Shown here: positions 24,532 through 36,331 of the stretch, one piece after another
Layout of the letters: every line of letters starts with the position of its first letter
How positions within the stretch are numbered: position 1 is the first letter of the stretch
Source of the DNA: Albugo candida
Lineage: Eukaryota > Oomycota > Peronosporomycetes > Albuginales
Assembly: GCA_040437565.1 (NCBI GenBank)
Contig: JBDOQK010000030.1
Coordinates: forward strand, 248,001-312,000
Reading direction: 5' to 3'
DNA: 64,000 nt
The notes under the pieces: generated by a model
Database searches by the model: none
What the model saw: only the letters and a program-made list of their open reading frames with translations
Told to the model about the DNA's origin: nothing
Translations under genes and position numbers: made by a program

Positions 24532-25318
24532 GAGACAAGTGACTTTTTGGAACGTAATGTAAATTCTCGCAGTTGGTTTTTATTTTCAAATACACGTCTT
24601 CTACTGTGACTCACACACTGAAGTGCACGCCAGTTCGCATAGGTGACTGGTGTAGGGTATGTAAAAAGGGCAAGTGACATTCTCTTCGGTTCCCCCGACG
24701 GTCAACGTGGTATACGTCAGTACTTGCGTCACCAATGATTATACTCGGAGACATGTAAAGCGAGCACTGTTGTAATTGGGAACTGGGTTGAGAGCAGATA
24801 CCGCGAGTCTATTATATTTCAAAGGCAATTACGAAATTTTCGTCCTCATAACCCTTTCTATCAAGTCTAATGTTCTGCTACAGATCTTGTCAACATTAAT
24901 AAATTCAGGAACAATTGTGAGAGGTATCAATCATTTACAGGGTCCGCCAACGAATAAGTAGCAGTAGTCGGTCAAAGCGAGGTTAAAATTTGAATACAGA
25001 ACAAAAATGAATTCTGTCCGCAAGACCGTCTCTGACATATCATGTTTCACAGGTACTGGGACGAGAGTCGCGTTAAAGGAGACGCATATGCTTGATCCAA
25101 AAACCCTTTCGTATATACTCGTACACCTAATTGTCGTCGCTACTGGCTATTTCGTATTCGTGATAGCGAATGGAAATTCGAATTCGAAACTCGCGACGAA
25201 AAGGCTGAGAACACCAATACTATTGTTATACATTATATTTCATTCACACCACAAATTTTCCACCAGCGTTCGTACCAGAAAGACTCAAACAGCGTTTCGT
25301 CGTTGAGTGATCAGCATA
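24532..25318. other. Intergenic region with a 99-codon frame of unclear status
   Basis: Contains a plus-strand open frame at 25007-25306 with one hydrophobic segment (YILVHLIVVATGYFVFVIA). It ends just before the next gene in a different frame and has no family match. It could be an upstream exon or chance. Nothing else seen. Confidence 0.3.
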
Positions 25319-27471
25319 ATGGGCGTTGACGGTCAATCAAGCAGTCGTCGGCCGCCGTCACTGGCGCCACTGACTTTGACTGGTGAGAATAGCGAGAAAA
25401 ACATTCAGGATATTGATAGAGTAGAACAGCACTATGCTGGTGAGGACAAGGAATGTGAAGGACACGCAGAGTCTGGTCTGAGGCACCGGCGGAGAACGTC
25501 ACTACCCTCTGCATTCACCTTCGGAACACAGTCACAAACTCAGGAGCACACTGACGTAAAAGGCGAAGTGCATCCAAAGAGTAACAAATCGGATCAACGT
25601 CGGCCACGAAGCTTTGACTGTGTGGTATCAACCGATTCATCCGCAGACTCCAGCCAACGAGTATCCTGGAAGCGTTTTCTTCGTCCCAGGCGATCACGGC
25701 AAACTGAAGAAGTATCAGATCTGATGCGTCATCCACTTTCCACTACGCTGACTTCCACTTCGATGAAAAGCCTTGATTTGTTGGAGACACGAATTCGATA
25801 CGAGCAAAATCAAGTTTCACAGTGTGCGAATAAAATATGGNNNNNNNNNNNNNNNNNNNNNNNNNNNNNNNNNNNNNNNNNNNNNNNNNNNNNNNNNNNN
25901 NNNNNNNNNNNNNNNNNNNNNNNNNNNNNNNNNNNNNNNNTGCGAATAAAATATGGAAGGTGTCATTCAGTGGTCACTGGTTCAATTCCATGCAATGCGT
26001 ATTATCTTCTCGACGAAAAGAACTCATTCGTGTGAAGAACTTGAGGCTTGTGATCGAAGCTGCTCAAAAGAAACGCTCGTTAGACTTGCTCAATGACCTC
26101 AGACTCTGTGTATTGAGCCTAGAAGACGAAGATGAATTCGGCGCTGACGACAATGAGGAAGACCTTGAGCGGGATAGCGAGAACGACCTAGGAGTCCAAC
26201 GAAAACGCCTTGAAAGTGATTCAGGGGATAATTGTGCACTCGAAGCCGATAAGTTACGTATTTCCAATCGGTACAGCATAACGTCCATCTCCTCGACATC
26301 CAGCAGCAACAGCCAACAGATCTTCGAAGTTGAGGACACCGACACGATGTTGGCATATGATACCTTAGTATACGTCTTGAGATCCCAATCCCAATGGCTT
26401 CGACATTTGATCAAACTACGCAAAAAGAGAAAAACATCCATCAGCAAATTTGGCCTGAATAAGAAAGATCGGATCATCAATGGAGCAAACACTATATCGC
26501 ATCGTGAATCAAGCTCAGAGACCCGTTTGAAAGCTCGACATACTGTTGTTCAGAATTTTCTTGCAAGTTTCCGTGATGTCAATGGATCTATTTCCGTTCC
26601 GTACGCGAGTGATATTCCAACGATTGCATTGGTACAGTTTGAAAAGATTGTCGCAAAATATGAGCTTGTGAAACCCGCAATGAAAGAAGCTCTCGATACA
26701 CTGTACGACGATACATTAAAGTCATTTATTGGGACGGAAGAGACTTTACAGTGTCCAAGTAAATGTACCAAAAGTATGGAACAAAAAAGTCGATCCCAAT
26801 TATTCGACGAGCGTGATCCACGAGATGTCATGGCTTCGATCACACGCGAAATTGTCGACTCGATTTTGGAAATGGCTCAAATTCAAGCGTCCGAGTATCG
26901 ATACACACTTTACCTTTTCGTAGAGCAGATGATATTCAGTCGATTAGCATGTGCGTGTTATCGACCGATTTCTATGGAATTGGACGATTTAAACACAATT
27001 TGGAGGATGCAAGTAGCTAAAGTGCGAACACTCAGTTTGCAGGAAGCCGGTTTTCCCAGCAAAAATCTCGCAGCGTCCACATCCAATTTCTCGAAATCAC
27101 TCGAAGCGGTTAATCAAATGCCGTATTTGGTCCCATCAGCAATTCTATCGGCGTATATGAAAGCGATTCGGCTCGTACACGAAGAAGCAGCCGGTATGTT
27201 GAATGTGTCGAGGAGCTGTATTTCAGCCGATGTGCTATTACCAGCTTTGGTATACATATTAAGCCGATCCGATTTGCCGCACATTCACTCTCAAGTATAT
27301 CTGATGGAGCATTTCTCAGTCGAAACACTCGAATCGTGGCAAATGAATGATTGTCAAGATGCGGGATCCGAGACCGCGTATTATGTGGCATGCCTTCAAG
27401 CAGCGATCGGGTACATTATGAGCTATGATCCGGTAAAAAAGGATGAAAGTTGCATGAATGCTCAAGTTTAG
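25319..27471 (+). CDS. VPS9-domain protein, probable Rab5-family GEF
   Basis: After collapsing the 16-bp overlap at the gap, one frame of 678 residues runs from ATG 25319. The first 200 residues are basic and serine-rich (RRPRS, RSRQTEE); the middle is acidic with coiled-coil-like stretches. The C-terminal 230 residues match a VPS9 domain: a conserved helical start (VMASITREIVDSI), SCISADVLLPALVYILSRS with the Asp and Pro needed for exchange, and ETAYYVACLQAAIGYI with the catalytic-loop Tyr. Such proteins activate Rab5-type GTPases on early endosomes. No second recognisable domain. Confidence 0.8.
25825..25956. repeat. 100-N gap flanked by identical 16-bp copies (assembly overlap)
   Basis: Ns occupy 25841-25940. 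TGCGAATAAAATATGG occurs immediately left and right. Removing one copy and the Ns keeps the VPS9 protein in frame (QCANKIWKVSFSG). Confidence 0.9.
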
Positions 27472-27529
27472 TCATCCTGGTTTTGGTCCATAAAAAGGAC
27501 GTGTACACTATATTTCTATCAAAAAGCGA

Positions 27530-28620
27530 TTATTGAAGTGAATGAATCCAATTGCATACATTCGCCATCGCGGTCTCCAAATCTTCAAATACACGAGGAT
27601 TATCGCGAAACGCTTCAACGAAGAAGAACTTACTGACAGCTCCGCATCGAGCCAGCCACGGCGATTCGGATAGCACGTCGGGTAAAATTCGGTCGGACGG
27701 ATTTTTCTGAAGGCAGCAGTGCAAAAACTCGCAAAATTCATGGGAAAAGTACTCGGAGGAAAGCGTTGGCGGATCGGCTTCTAGCACACTTTGGATCATC
27801 TAGAGCGAATAGCGTCAGTGGATTTTGATTTATTCCGAGCAGTTCGAACCTCTATACAGGTTTTGTGAGAGGGATACGGATATACTCCAGTGGCAGCCTC
27901 CATGAGTACAAGACCAAGACTCCACACATCCGACGCGTAGCTGTATGGGGCTCGTTGTATTCTCTCCGGCGACATGTATCGAAATGTTCCTACAAAAGTC
28001 CCGCACATTGCTGCAACATACGTGAGCCACGACTGGAAACGGAAACTCGAGAAAACGATAAACGACCGATTGAACTGCAAAGTTCGGTTGCAATACCGAA
28101 ATCCGAAAGCTTCACTTGTCCTCGACTATTGATCAAAATATTGGGCGGTTTGATATCTCGATGGACTCGTTTGCGCGTTTTGAGGTATGAAAGTGCGTAT
28201 AGAATCTGGTACGCAATGTTTCCAATGACGTTTTCCGGAATTGTTCCGAGTTGATGAATTACATTCTCCAATGATCCACCGTCCATAAATTCGAGTGCCA
28301 GCACGACCGCACTTTGCCGTAAAAATGCGCCGTAAAACGTAACCAAACACGGGCACTAAAATCGGAGTGAGTGTAGGACATAGCGATCAAGTGCGTACAT
28401 TAGAGTCGAATAAAGCGTTTATTTCTCTCATAATTTGCTCACGTTTTCCTTTGTCAAACATATTAATCATTTTAAGTGCTAGCGGAGTGTTTGTCGGTAT
28501 GTGACGCGATCGGATGACGCTACCGCTGCATCCACGACCGATAATGTCTCCGTTCCAATCCAATTCTTCAGGAACGACGCTAAATGCTCTTCCAGTGCCT
28601 TTCATAACGACACCTGTCGA
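27530..28620 (-). CDS. MAP kinase kinase (STE7/MEK family), N-terminus lost in gap
   Basis: Exons 28620-28399, 28355-28076, 28010-27850 and 27799-27530. P-loop GRGCSGSV, the VAIK-type lysine in PLALKMI, catalytic loop [15 protein letters not shown] in [10 protein letters not shown] and the APE-region signature [12 protein letters not shown], which is specific to MAP2Ks. The activation loop reads T-M-C-G-T across an exon junction, aligning with the S-x3-S phosphosites of MEK. It would phosphorylate a MAP kinase in a signalling cascade. The start and any docking site lie in or beyond the gap at 28621-28720. Minus strand, same orientation as G6PD on the other side. Confidence 0.92.
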
Positions 28621-28720
28621 NNNNNNNNNNNNNNNNNNNNNNNNNNNNNNNNNNNNNNNNNNNNNNNNNNNNNNNNNNNNNNNNNNNNNNNNNNNNNNNN
28701 NNNNNNNNNNNNNNNNNNNN
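28621..28720. other. 100-N gap without visible overlap
   Basis: No shared sequence on the two sides, unlike most gaps here. It hides the C-terminal few residues of G6PD and the N-terminus of the MAP kinase kinase, and possibly the spacer between them. Confidence 0.9.
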
Positions 28721-30274
28721 GGAAACCGGTTCCCACTGATAGCTACCGCGATGATACCGATATCCCATTGTCTCAAGCAAACGATCGCTTTCCATTGGCC
28801 CGCGCGATCCAAAAGGATATTTGATTGGCTGAATTTTCTTTGTCTCAATTTCGTGCAACAATGGCGTGAAGATTCTCCAAGCGGCTCGGAGTTCATCATC
28901 CCGCACAAAAGCAGCTTGTTTGCCTCGGAGAACGTCCAGTATTAGTCTCGTGTACGCCTCAGGAACCTGAGCGCCTGCATATCGCTTCGAATAGGAAAGA
29001 TCCAGCTCACTTGAGATCGTATTGGACCCAAGTCCTGGGCTCTTCACATTGAGCTTCATGTACACCGCTTCATCCGGTTGAAGACGTATGACGAGCTCTT
29101 GTGAGGGAACTTGGATGTTTGGAAACATTTTGGAAACGCCAGGGGGTCGATGGAATTGGATACGAACTTCTGCTTTACGCTCATTCAGCGCCTTGCCGGC
29201 TTTCATAATGAAAGGAACTCCTTCCCAACGAGCATTATTTATTTTTAGAACACATGTGGCAAATGTTGGCGTGATCGAGTCGTCCGGAACAGTGGGATCT
29301 TCTGTGTACCCTGGCTGCTGTAATTCCGAGTCGCCGTCATATTGTCCTAAAACAGACTCATCCAATTTGATTGGGTCGATACAATTGAGTACTTTGACTT
29401 TTTCGTCACGAATATAATCAGTATGATCGTCATTGGAAGCTTGTACTGGCGGTTCCATGGCGATTAAGGACAAGACTTGTAGTAAATGGTTCTGCATTAC
29501 ATCGCGTATGATTCCATAATTGTCGAAATAACCACCACGTCCCTGCGTCCCAATGTCCTCTTTAAATGTGATGAGAACGCTGGATATATACTGGTGGTTC
29601 CATATTGGCTCGAAAATTGTGTTTGCGAATCTCATAATCAGTAGATTTTGTACCATTTCCTTCCCCAGATAATGATCGATGCGGTAGAACTCATCTTCGC
29701 GATATAATGCACTCATATCGCTTGATAACTTGTCAAATGAAATAAGATCATGACCGAATGGTTTCTCCACAATTAATCGATTCCAACCTCTCACACTTAA
29801 TGCGCTTTGCTTGATACTTGATCCAATTGGTACAAAAACACTTGGGGGAATTGCGAAATAAAACAAATGATTCACTTTCAGGGATTGCATTTGTTTGGTG
29901 TGTTCCACATACATATTTTCAATTTCGTTGCTCACTTTGCCAACATCTTGAGCAGAATCGTAATTTCCAGAGCGATACAAGCACACAGATAGGAATTCAC
30001 GCTTCTTGACGGATTCCATGTCACTTTTTGCTTCGATTGATTTGCCAATGTGTCCTCTGAAATCGTCGTCTGTCATTTTGCTTCGAGCGTACCCCACAAT
30101 AATCACATGCTTTGGAAGATAATTTGCGCAATATAAAGAAAATAGAGAAGGATACGTCTTCTTCTTGGCTAGGTCACCGGACGCACCAATGACGAAAATC
30201 GTCAGCCTCTCTGCCAAGTACTCGTCGCACGTTGACGTTTCCATACTTTCCTCTCGAATGGTGGAATCGCTCAT
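28721..30274 (-). CDS. G6PD: Glucose-6-phosphate 1-dehydrogenase
   Basis: First enzyme of the oxidative pentose phosphate pathway, making NADPH and 6-phosphogluconolactone. A single exon, 518 residues visible up to the gap. NADP site VIGASGDLAKKKTYPSLF (residues 27-44), VEKPFGHD, the active-site signature RIDHYLGKEMVQN and the C-terminal RGPMESDRLLETMGYRYH. The usual length is around 510-530, so only the last few residues and the stop are missing. No organelle targeting signal seen, so cytosolic. Start at ATG 30274; another in-frame ATG lies ten codons in. Confidence 0.97.
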
Positions 30275-30602
30275 TGTAACTGATTAATGGAACAGCGCAG
30301 CAAAAAAAGAACCACGTGGATGCTCGCTTAATACGATATCCTGTTTGTGATGATGCTATTAATTACTATTTGTGAGAGGTGTCCTTAACGGTTTCTACGG
30401 AGAGAATCCGAAAACGTAAATAGCGTTATAAGCTTATACCCGAAGGCATTTTTGTGCTGTGAGATGTTCCATGGGAGACAGATTTTGCAGTTATGAAAAA
30501 TTGCACTGCTGAAATTAAGTGCGTATCTGTGAAGCGAAAAATAGTCGAAATCGTATGGTCAAAAATATTTGCAATAGTTTACAGAGGCGCATGTCGCATT
30601 AT
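30275..30602. other. Intergenic spacer, nothing recognised
   Basis: AT-rich, between two minus-strand genes; it should include the G6PD promoter. Confidence 0.5.
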
Positions 30603-32366
30603 TTATGCAGTCGTTTCATAAAAGGAAACGTCAACAAGCAAAGAAACATGATCCGAAGGGAACGTTGAAGAAGGAAGAGCCACTTCTGATGTGACTTGCT
30701 CTTTCGTAAACATTGGAAACGTCTGAACCACTTGGAGTGTCTTTTTGCTGATGAGAATATAGTCTAGTGTCCCATTGAAATTTTGAACGTAATTTGTGAA
30801 TTCAGGATAACCACATGCACTCGCGAGCTCCAAAGAATGACTGAAAGTTGGCTTCCAACTCCTCTTTCCATTTAAATTGCTCCAATCCTTTCTTTTGTCA
30901 CCTTTCTTTTGCTTCCATCGAAAATACTTTGCGCTTTTCCAGTCTCGATGCGATTGATTGATAGTGCCAGATAATAAGAAGGAAATAGGCGCCGTAGCAG
31001 GTAAAGTATTGTAATCACCAGTCATAACAACTCCAATAAGTTCGTTCTCAAATCTCTCCGATTGAATAATCTCTTCAATTTTGTGTACAATCGGAAGTGT
31101 CTGCAACAAACGACACATATGAGCATCATCGCGGTAAAATAAGTGCGTATTGGAGACCACCAAATACTTTGATTTCTGTGAAGCTGATTGCTCGATTGAT
31201 TGAAGCAACAGTACTTGAGCAACCGATGGGGCTCTTTGCACGCATTTGGCGACTTCAGGGTACATTTGCAAAACATTTAGGACGGAAAATTGAGATGGGT
31301 TTGTAAGCGAAGCCGAAATATTGACAACATGTGATTCCACAATCTTGAAACGATTTTTTTTGACAAAGATGGCACAACCTTCCCTGGTAGATCCCGTTTT
31401 CTCCGCAAATGTCCCAAGGTATCCTCTGAATTCAAATACCGGCAGTAGAATAGTGTGGTAAGTATCCGTTCCAACTTCTTGTAAGCACACCAAATCCGGG
31501 CACATTTCCTGGATTTCCAATATCACTAGCTGTAGTCGATACTCCTCGTTTAATGCAGACGGCGCTGTGTATGGGAAAACGCTAACGTGCCCGGGTACTT
31601 TGGTCGTGTAACCACTGTATAGAATGTTGTAACTCATGACTCGTATTGAGGAAGTCGGTTTCTGTTCGCAACCAAGACGTTTTCTAGGAAGGAATACATC
31701 CCGATTTGGACCAGCGCCGACCGCGGATGTTTGGTATGCATACTTTTCTTGGAGGTAGTGTTGGCCGGGTCGTAAAGACACAGCACAGTTCAAAATAAGT
31801 CGGCTTCCCAAGTCATCTTCGTTAGGTACATAGACTAGACTTTGCGAACATTCCGATGCATAATCATCGAAACCGTCCTTACGCATCCAGACCCATTCAC
31901 AATCTTGTAAAGTACAGAATTCCAGGTTCACTATTGGGACTATAGGAACTCCGACCATAGCAGGCTCCAGTGTGGAGAGACTGAGAATACGAGGCTGATT
32001 TTTGACAACCACGTAGTCAACCTTCCCAAGACGTAAAAAACTAGAATACTTCAGGACATCTTCAACTAGTAAATTGTCTCCTCCAAGCTCACTTTTATCT
32101 TCTCGCAAAAAACTGACAGCTATCCGATCACTTCGATTCGTTGATTTTTCTTGGCGGATGGATGCCGTGTCGTCTGCATGTGCATCCTCCTGTTTCTCTT
32201 CATTTACAGCAAAAAGTCGTATACGCGATAACAGTTGATTCAAGTTTTCGCTCAGATCGCGATAAAGGTGCTTTTTTTCATTGTTCCATATAATATCTAG
32301 TGTGAGGTGATTATCGCCTTCCATGTGGCGCACATGCGCGATGTTCATCATGGCATATCGTAACAA
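30603..32366 (-). CDS. PDE12 / 2',5'-phosphodiesterase-like EEP nuclease
   Basis: Single exon, 587 residues. The C-terminal 350 residues are an endonuclease/exonuclease/phosphatase (EEP) domain: RVMSYNILYSGYT, DLVCLQEVGTDTY (metal-binding Glu), VVSNTHLFYR, VMTGDYNTLPA (Asp/Asn) and the final PSDHVSLLVDVSF (Asp-His). The order and TDTYHTILLPVF match PDE12/CCR4-like nucleases; PDE12 removes poly(A) in mitochondria and cleaves 2'-5' linkages. The N-terminal 230 residues carry a weak domain seen in PDE12. A general CCR4-family deadenylase is the alternative. The first residues are not clearly mitochondrial. Confidence 0.85.
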   Translation of the reverse strand: MLRYAMMNIAHVRHMEGDNHLTLDIIWNNEKKHLYRDLSENLNQLLSRIRLFAVNEEKQEDAHADDTASIRQEKSTNRSDRIAVSFLREDKSELGGDNLLVEDVLKYSSFLRLGKVDYVVVKNQPRILSLSTLEPAMVGVPIVPIVNLEFCTLQDCEWVWMRKDGFDDYASECSQSLVYVPNEDDLGSRLILNCAVSLRPGQHYLQEKYAYQTSAVGAGPNRDVFLPRKRLGCEQKPTSSIRVMSYNILYSGYTTKVPGHVSVFPYTAPSALNEEYRLQLVILEIQEMCPDLVCLQEVGTDTYHTILLPVFEFRGYLGTFAEKTGSTREGCAIFVKKNRFKIVESHVVNISASLTNPSQFSVLNVLQMYPEVAKCVQRAPSVAQVLLLQSIEQSASQKSKYLVVSNTHLFYRDDAHMCRLLQTLPIVHKIEEIIQSERFENELIGVVMTGDYNTLPATAPISFLLSGTINQSHRDWKSAKYFRWKQKKGDKRKDWSNLNGKRSWKPTFSHSLELASACGYPEFTNYVQNFNGTLDYILISKKTLQVVQTFPMFTKEQVTSEVALPSSTFPSDHVSLLVDVSFYETTA

Positions 32367-33599
32367 ATTGTATAACAGTTATCCTGCTTTCATTATCCAA
32401 TCAAGCATGAAGCTAGCTTAACGCTCAAATGTTTTGTCTTAAATGCGGTTCATGTATCTAATGGAGAGGATGCTCCTTGATTTCTTAGGTGTGCATCTAA
32501 TTAAGACACCAACAACAATGCCATTAAAAAGAAGCTCAAAATAGTTTCTGGTGAGTAAGTCTCTGAATTGAACGCTGTTTATTCGCCTTTGAGATCCAGC
32601 TGACAGATAGATAACGCGATACATGAGCGGCTGTCGCAGTTACCTATGCAACGAAGCGACGTAATTTGCTGTTACCACATTTTTTTCGTTCAACTCGCCA
32701 TATGAATTTTCCGATTTCTTGCATACATCTCATACATCAGGACAGTGTTACTATCGTTCAAATTTATTAATTTTCTCCATACTTTAGTATAATTGTGTCA
32801 ACACCCGAAAGTACTATTAACAACTGTTACAAATGTTGTACGAAAGTTCAAGTACACGTACATAAACAACAAATTTACAGATTTTGCTAAATACACGCCA
32901 AAATTGGGTGACTGTATGCGAGGAGAGTCTCCTGTAAAATCTGTGTGAAGGGGAGATCTAATCTGAAACACATCATCGAACGGACTTTATGCGTGCGAAT
33001 GAGCCAATGATGATTTAAGAAACCCATAACAACCAATGTGCGCTCTCATAGCGTATAAGCGCGAGTGTGTACCGACTGGAATACACCAAATTACATGCTA
33101 CATGCTCCACAGGTACTCTACACACTCACTCTCTATGTAGCCATTGTGTACAATAGTCACAAATCTCTTCTAAGATTTCGTAATATCGAGAAAGACGGGA
33201 CATACAAATCCTGCGACATTGGGTAATGCACAAGTATTCTTTAGAGAGCGATGTGTGCAAATAGAGCATTATCTGCAGAGAAGCTATTTCAGCACTTCAT
33301 GCTCGACATGTAAGGACCGGGTTACAGCCAGTTACGTTTTTACAATGGAAATTTGGGAGATGTGAGGTCGACTGAACGATAAATTTTCGTTCGAAAATAC
33401 AATTTACTCTACTTTCACGTCTTCGTGGAATTACTTGGTGCGTCTACCGAAAAAAGTTCTGCACACTACCATCCAAGGTATTTATCAACGCCGTGATCCA
33501 ATCGGAATCGGCGTACACCATCACCGACTCGGCTGATTGATACTCAGTACTCACGAAGACTACTCACCTTCGTACCTGACCCAAGCTCCGACTTATTTC
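32367..33599. other. Long spacer, nothing recognised
   Basis: About 1.2 kb between divergent genes. AT-rich, no supported frame, tRNA or repeat. The 5' end of the zinc-module gene below (promoter, 5' UTR) should lie in its right half. Confidence 0.45.
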
Positions 33600-34766
33600 A
33601 TGCTCGAGGAAGCTCAACTATTACTTCACAATACAAACTCAACACACATAAGGTTACATTGGATGGCTTCGTCACCCAATACAAACAAGACACGAAAAGC
33701 AAAGGATCAGCATTATAAACAAGAGCAAGCAAAATCGACCGAATTCCATCATACTTCTGTACCATTGGAATCACATACGATGTTCAACACGGATCTCATG
33801 CCGTCGGTAGCGTGCGACCCGCAGATTCGATATAACTCATCAAATGCAAATATAACCCCGACATCAGAACCACACCAAAGTGCTGCGATGCGACTCAGTT
33901 TTATTATCAACGAGGAACCCGACACTGCTACTCCCAAATCCGAACAAGTGTACCCTCAGAAGCCTTTGAAGATTAAGGAGACGTATACTCCGAGGCTCAC
34001 GTATGGACTCAAGATTCAAGGCTTGAGGACTAATGCACTCACAGACTTTGACCCCAACTTGTTTTCCACACACTTGTCAGAAAATAACGCAAACGAAGAT
34101 CGAGTCGCTGTACCGCAGAGCTGTGACTCAGTGACAAGCATCCTTTCTCCGGCAGTCAGTATCAGCACTATAGGAAGCACTAGTGCAAACACAAGAAGTC
34201 GAACGGATCTGGATCTTCTCTTGAACAATATATGTGACAAGGCTGGATGTCATCGAACTGTGCGTGGGCCCCGAGGGACTCGATGTAAATATCACAAACA
34301 GAATCGATTTTGTCGCGCAGATGGATGCCAGAAAAGTGCAAAATCAGGTGGATTTTGTATCGCACATGGTGGAGGAAAACGGTGTTCGTATCCCGAATGC
34401 CCGAAAAGCGCCAAACAAGGCGGCTTATGTATTTCGCACGGTGGTGGTAAACGGTGTAGCGCACTTCATTGCACGAAATCGGCTTTATTGGGTGGATTTT
34501 GCTCCTCTCACGGTGGAGGAAGAAAGTGTCGCGTGGATCAGTGCACCAAAACAGCTTTGTTAGGAGGTACCTGCATCGCGCACGGTGGCGGTAAGCGTTG
34601 TCAAGTGAGCAGCTGCACAAAGAGCGCAGTTGGCGGTTTGTATTGCGTCTCTCACGGTGGAGGAAAGCGATGTCAGGACGTCGGATGCGATAAAGGGGCT
34701 GTTCGTCATGGATTTTGTATCCGACATGGAGGAAAACGGCAGCGCATGCGGCAAGAATTAGGATAA
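33600..34766 (+). CDS. HGGGKR zinc-finger-like module protein (seven modules)
   Basis: 388 residues from ATG 33600, one exon. The first 220 residues are Ser/Thr/Asn-rich and look disordered. The rest is a tandem array of seven modules of about 24 residues: C-x4-C-x(7-8)-G-x-C-x2-H-G-G-G-K-R. Examples are CRADGCQKSAKSGGFCIAHG and CRVDQCTKTALLGGTCIAHG. The repeated Cys3His pattern predicts one zinc per module. Oomycete databases label such proteins WRKY19-like, a transferred name; no WRKY domain is seen. The role could be nucleic acid binding. A second, shorter relative lies at 20499-21522. Confidence 0.82.
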   Translation: MLEEAQLLLHNTNSTHIRLHWMASSPNTNKTRKAKDQHYKQEQAKSTEFHHTSVPLESHTMFNTDLMPSVACDPQIRYNSSNANITPTSEPHQSAAMRLSFIINEEPDTATPKSEQVYPQKPLKIKETYTPRLTYGLKIQGLRTNALTDFDPNLFSTHLSENNANEDRVAVPQSCDSVTSILSPAVSISTIGSTSANTRSRTDLDLLLNNICDKAGCHRTVRGPRGTRCKYHKQNRFCRADGCQKSAKSGGFCIAHGGGKRCSYPECPKSAKQGGLCISHGGGKRCSALHCTKSALLGGFCSSHGGGRKCRVDQCTKTALLGGTCIAHGGGKRCQVSSCTKSAVGGLYCVSHGGGKRCQDVGCDKGAVRHGFCIRHGGKRQRMRQELG

Positions 34767-34789
34767 GAAGAATGTGTGATAAGAATCGT

Positions 34790-34889
34790 NNNNNNNNNNN
34801 NNNNNNNNNNNNNNNNNNNNNNNNNNNNNNNNNNNNNNNNNNNNNNNNNNNNNNNNNNNNNNNNNNNNNNNNNNNNNNNNNNNNNNNNN
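34790..34889. other. 100-N gap without visible overlap
   Basis: No shared flanking sequence. The next gene begins with ATG at the first base after the gap, so its true start may be hidden. Confidence 0.9.
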
Positions 34890-36331
34890 ATGAATGAGAG
34901 AAGTGGAAATGTCGCAGAAGGTTGCGTCAATGAATTCGAAATGATTCCTGATCGATTTAGTGTGTTACCGCACGTGACACAAGGTTGATGCTCACTACTA
35001 TTTATATAAATTCTGACGAGTATCCAATTGTCAGCGTTACGTGAAAATGGACTGAGGAATTGTAATCTGATTATCGGCATTGATTGTAAGATGCGCTGAC
35101 CGCCACGACCACGCTCATAATTGTATCATAAGACACAAAGTCCAATGAATGGAGTGGGAGAAACACTTTTGACCGCAAAAATCTACATGATGTGAGTTGC
35201 TGGAATCCATACAAAGAAGTGATCGATACAATTGGGAAGACATTGCGAGAATTCGGTACAGATGGCAGAATTTGTCACATGTCGATTTCACTCACCTTTT
35301 ACTGCAGATGAAGATGACTGCATACCTTGTTACGGTTTTGGGGATACATTGACGCAGGATCATTCAGTATTTTCATTTGCATCTGATTCCGGACTGCCGT
35401 TCGAGCAGATCCTCACACGGTTTGTCATCTACTTTCTTGATCCTGAGCGATTCTCAAAGTGTAAAAGATACTGTCAACTAGTTCCACATATAAAAATGGC
35501 GGGTCCGACATCTTTTGCTCCAATTGTGCATCAGGCCATTTCCATTGTCAATTCCACTGGAACGTATCATATTTTAGTCATAATTGCGGACGGACAAATG
35601 ACACGATCTGTTGATACGCCTTCCCATTTGCTGAGTAAAAATGAACAGGAGACAGTTGATGCTATCTGCCTGGCGAGTCATTTCCCACTGAGTATCGTGA
35701 TGGTTGGTGTTGGTGATGGACCTTGGGACGCTATGCTCTACTTTGACAATCATTTGCGTGACAGACGATTCGATAATTTCCAATTTGTCGACTTTCATGT
35801 ACGTTTACAATCCGACAAAGCGTTTCTTCACACTCGCTGTTGTAGAAAATAACATCAGAATGCAATACGCCTGGGAAAAGACAGACGCAGTTTGCCCTTC
35901 GCGCGTTGATGGAGATCCCTGAGCAGTATCGTGCGATTGTTCGACTCGGGTATACGAGAAAGGGGTCTAATAATTATGGAAGAGACATCTCGTTTGTTAT
36001 GGTGTACCCCCCGCCGGACACGCAAGCAGACCTCAGTCCTTTTCAATTGGGAGAGAAACACTCAGAGCGACTGTCGGCTCCTTCGGCGCCATCATTGGCC
36101 GATGCAAACTCTCAGTGGGAAGCAGAAAATGTTACATCCCAAGTCACAAGTACTACATCCGATGAGCTCGCGAGCTTGCAGGATCAGCTTTTGTGTTGTA
36201 TATGTGAGGAACGTAGAAAAAATATCGTTTTCCAGTGCGGTCATGAGACCTGTGAGGTCTGCGCCGATCAGCTACACGAGTGTCCCAATTGCCGCGAGAA
36301 GATTCAAATTCGGATAAAGCGGTATTTGTAG
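34890..36331 (+). CDS. Copine (vWA) and RING E3 ubiquitin ligase, RGLG type
   Basis: Six exons (34890-34983, 35035-35085, 35133-35255, 35308-35419, 35468-35798, 35846-36331; introns 47-52 bp) give 398 residues, with a start possibly upstream in the gap. Copine domain: IPDRFSVL, NCNLIIGIDYTKSNEWSG, CIPCYGFGD, MAGPTSFAPI, ILVIIADGQMTRSVDT, IVMVGVGDGPWD and FDNFQFVDF, each close to plant RGLG. C-terminal RING: CCICEERRKNIVFQCGH then CEVCADQL and CPNCREKI. The exact fit of each spliced piece to RGLG supports the junctions. Plant RGLGs are membrane-associated ligases in hormone and stress signalling; the target here is unknown. Confidence 0.92.
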
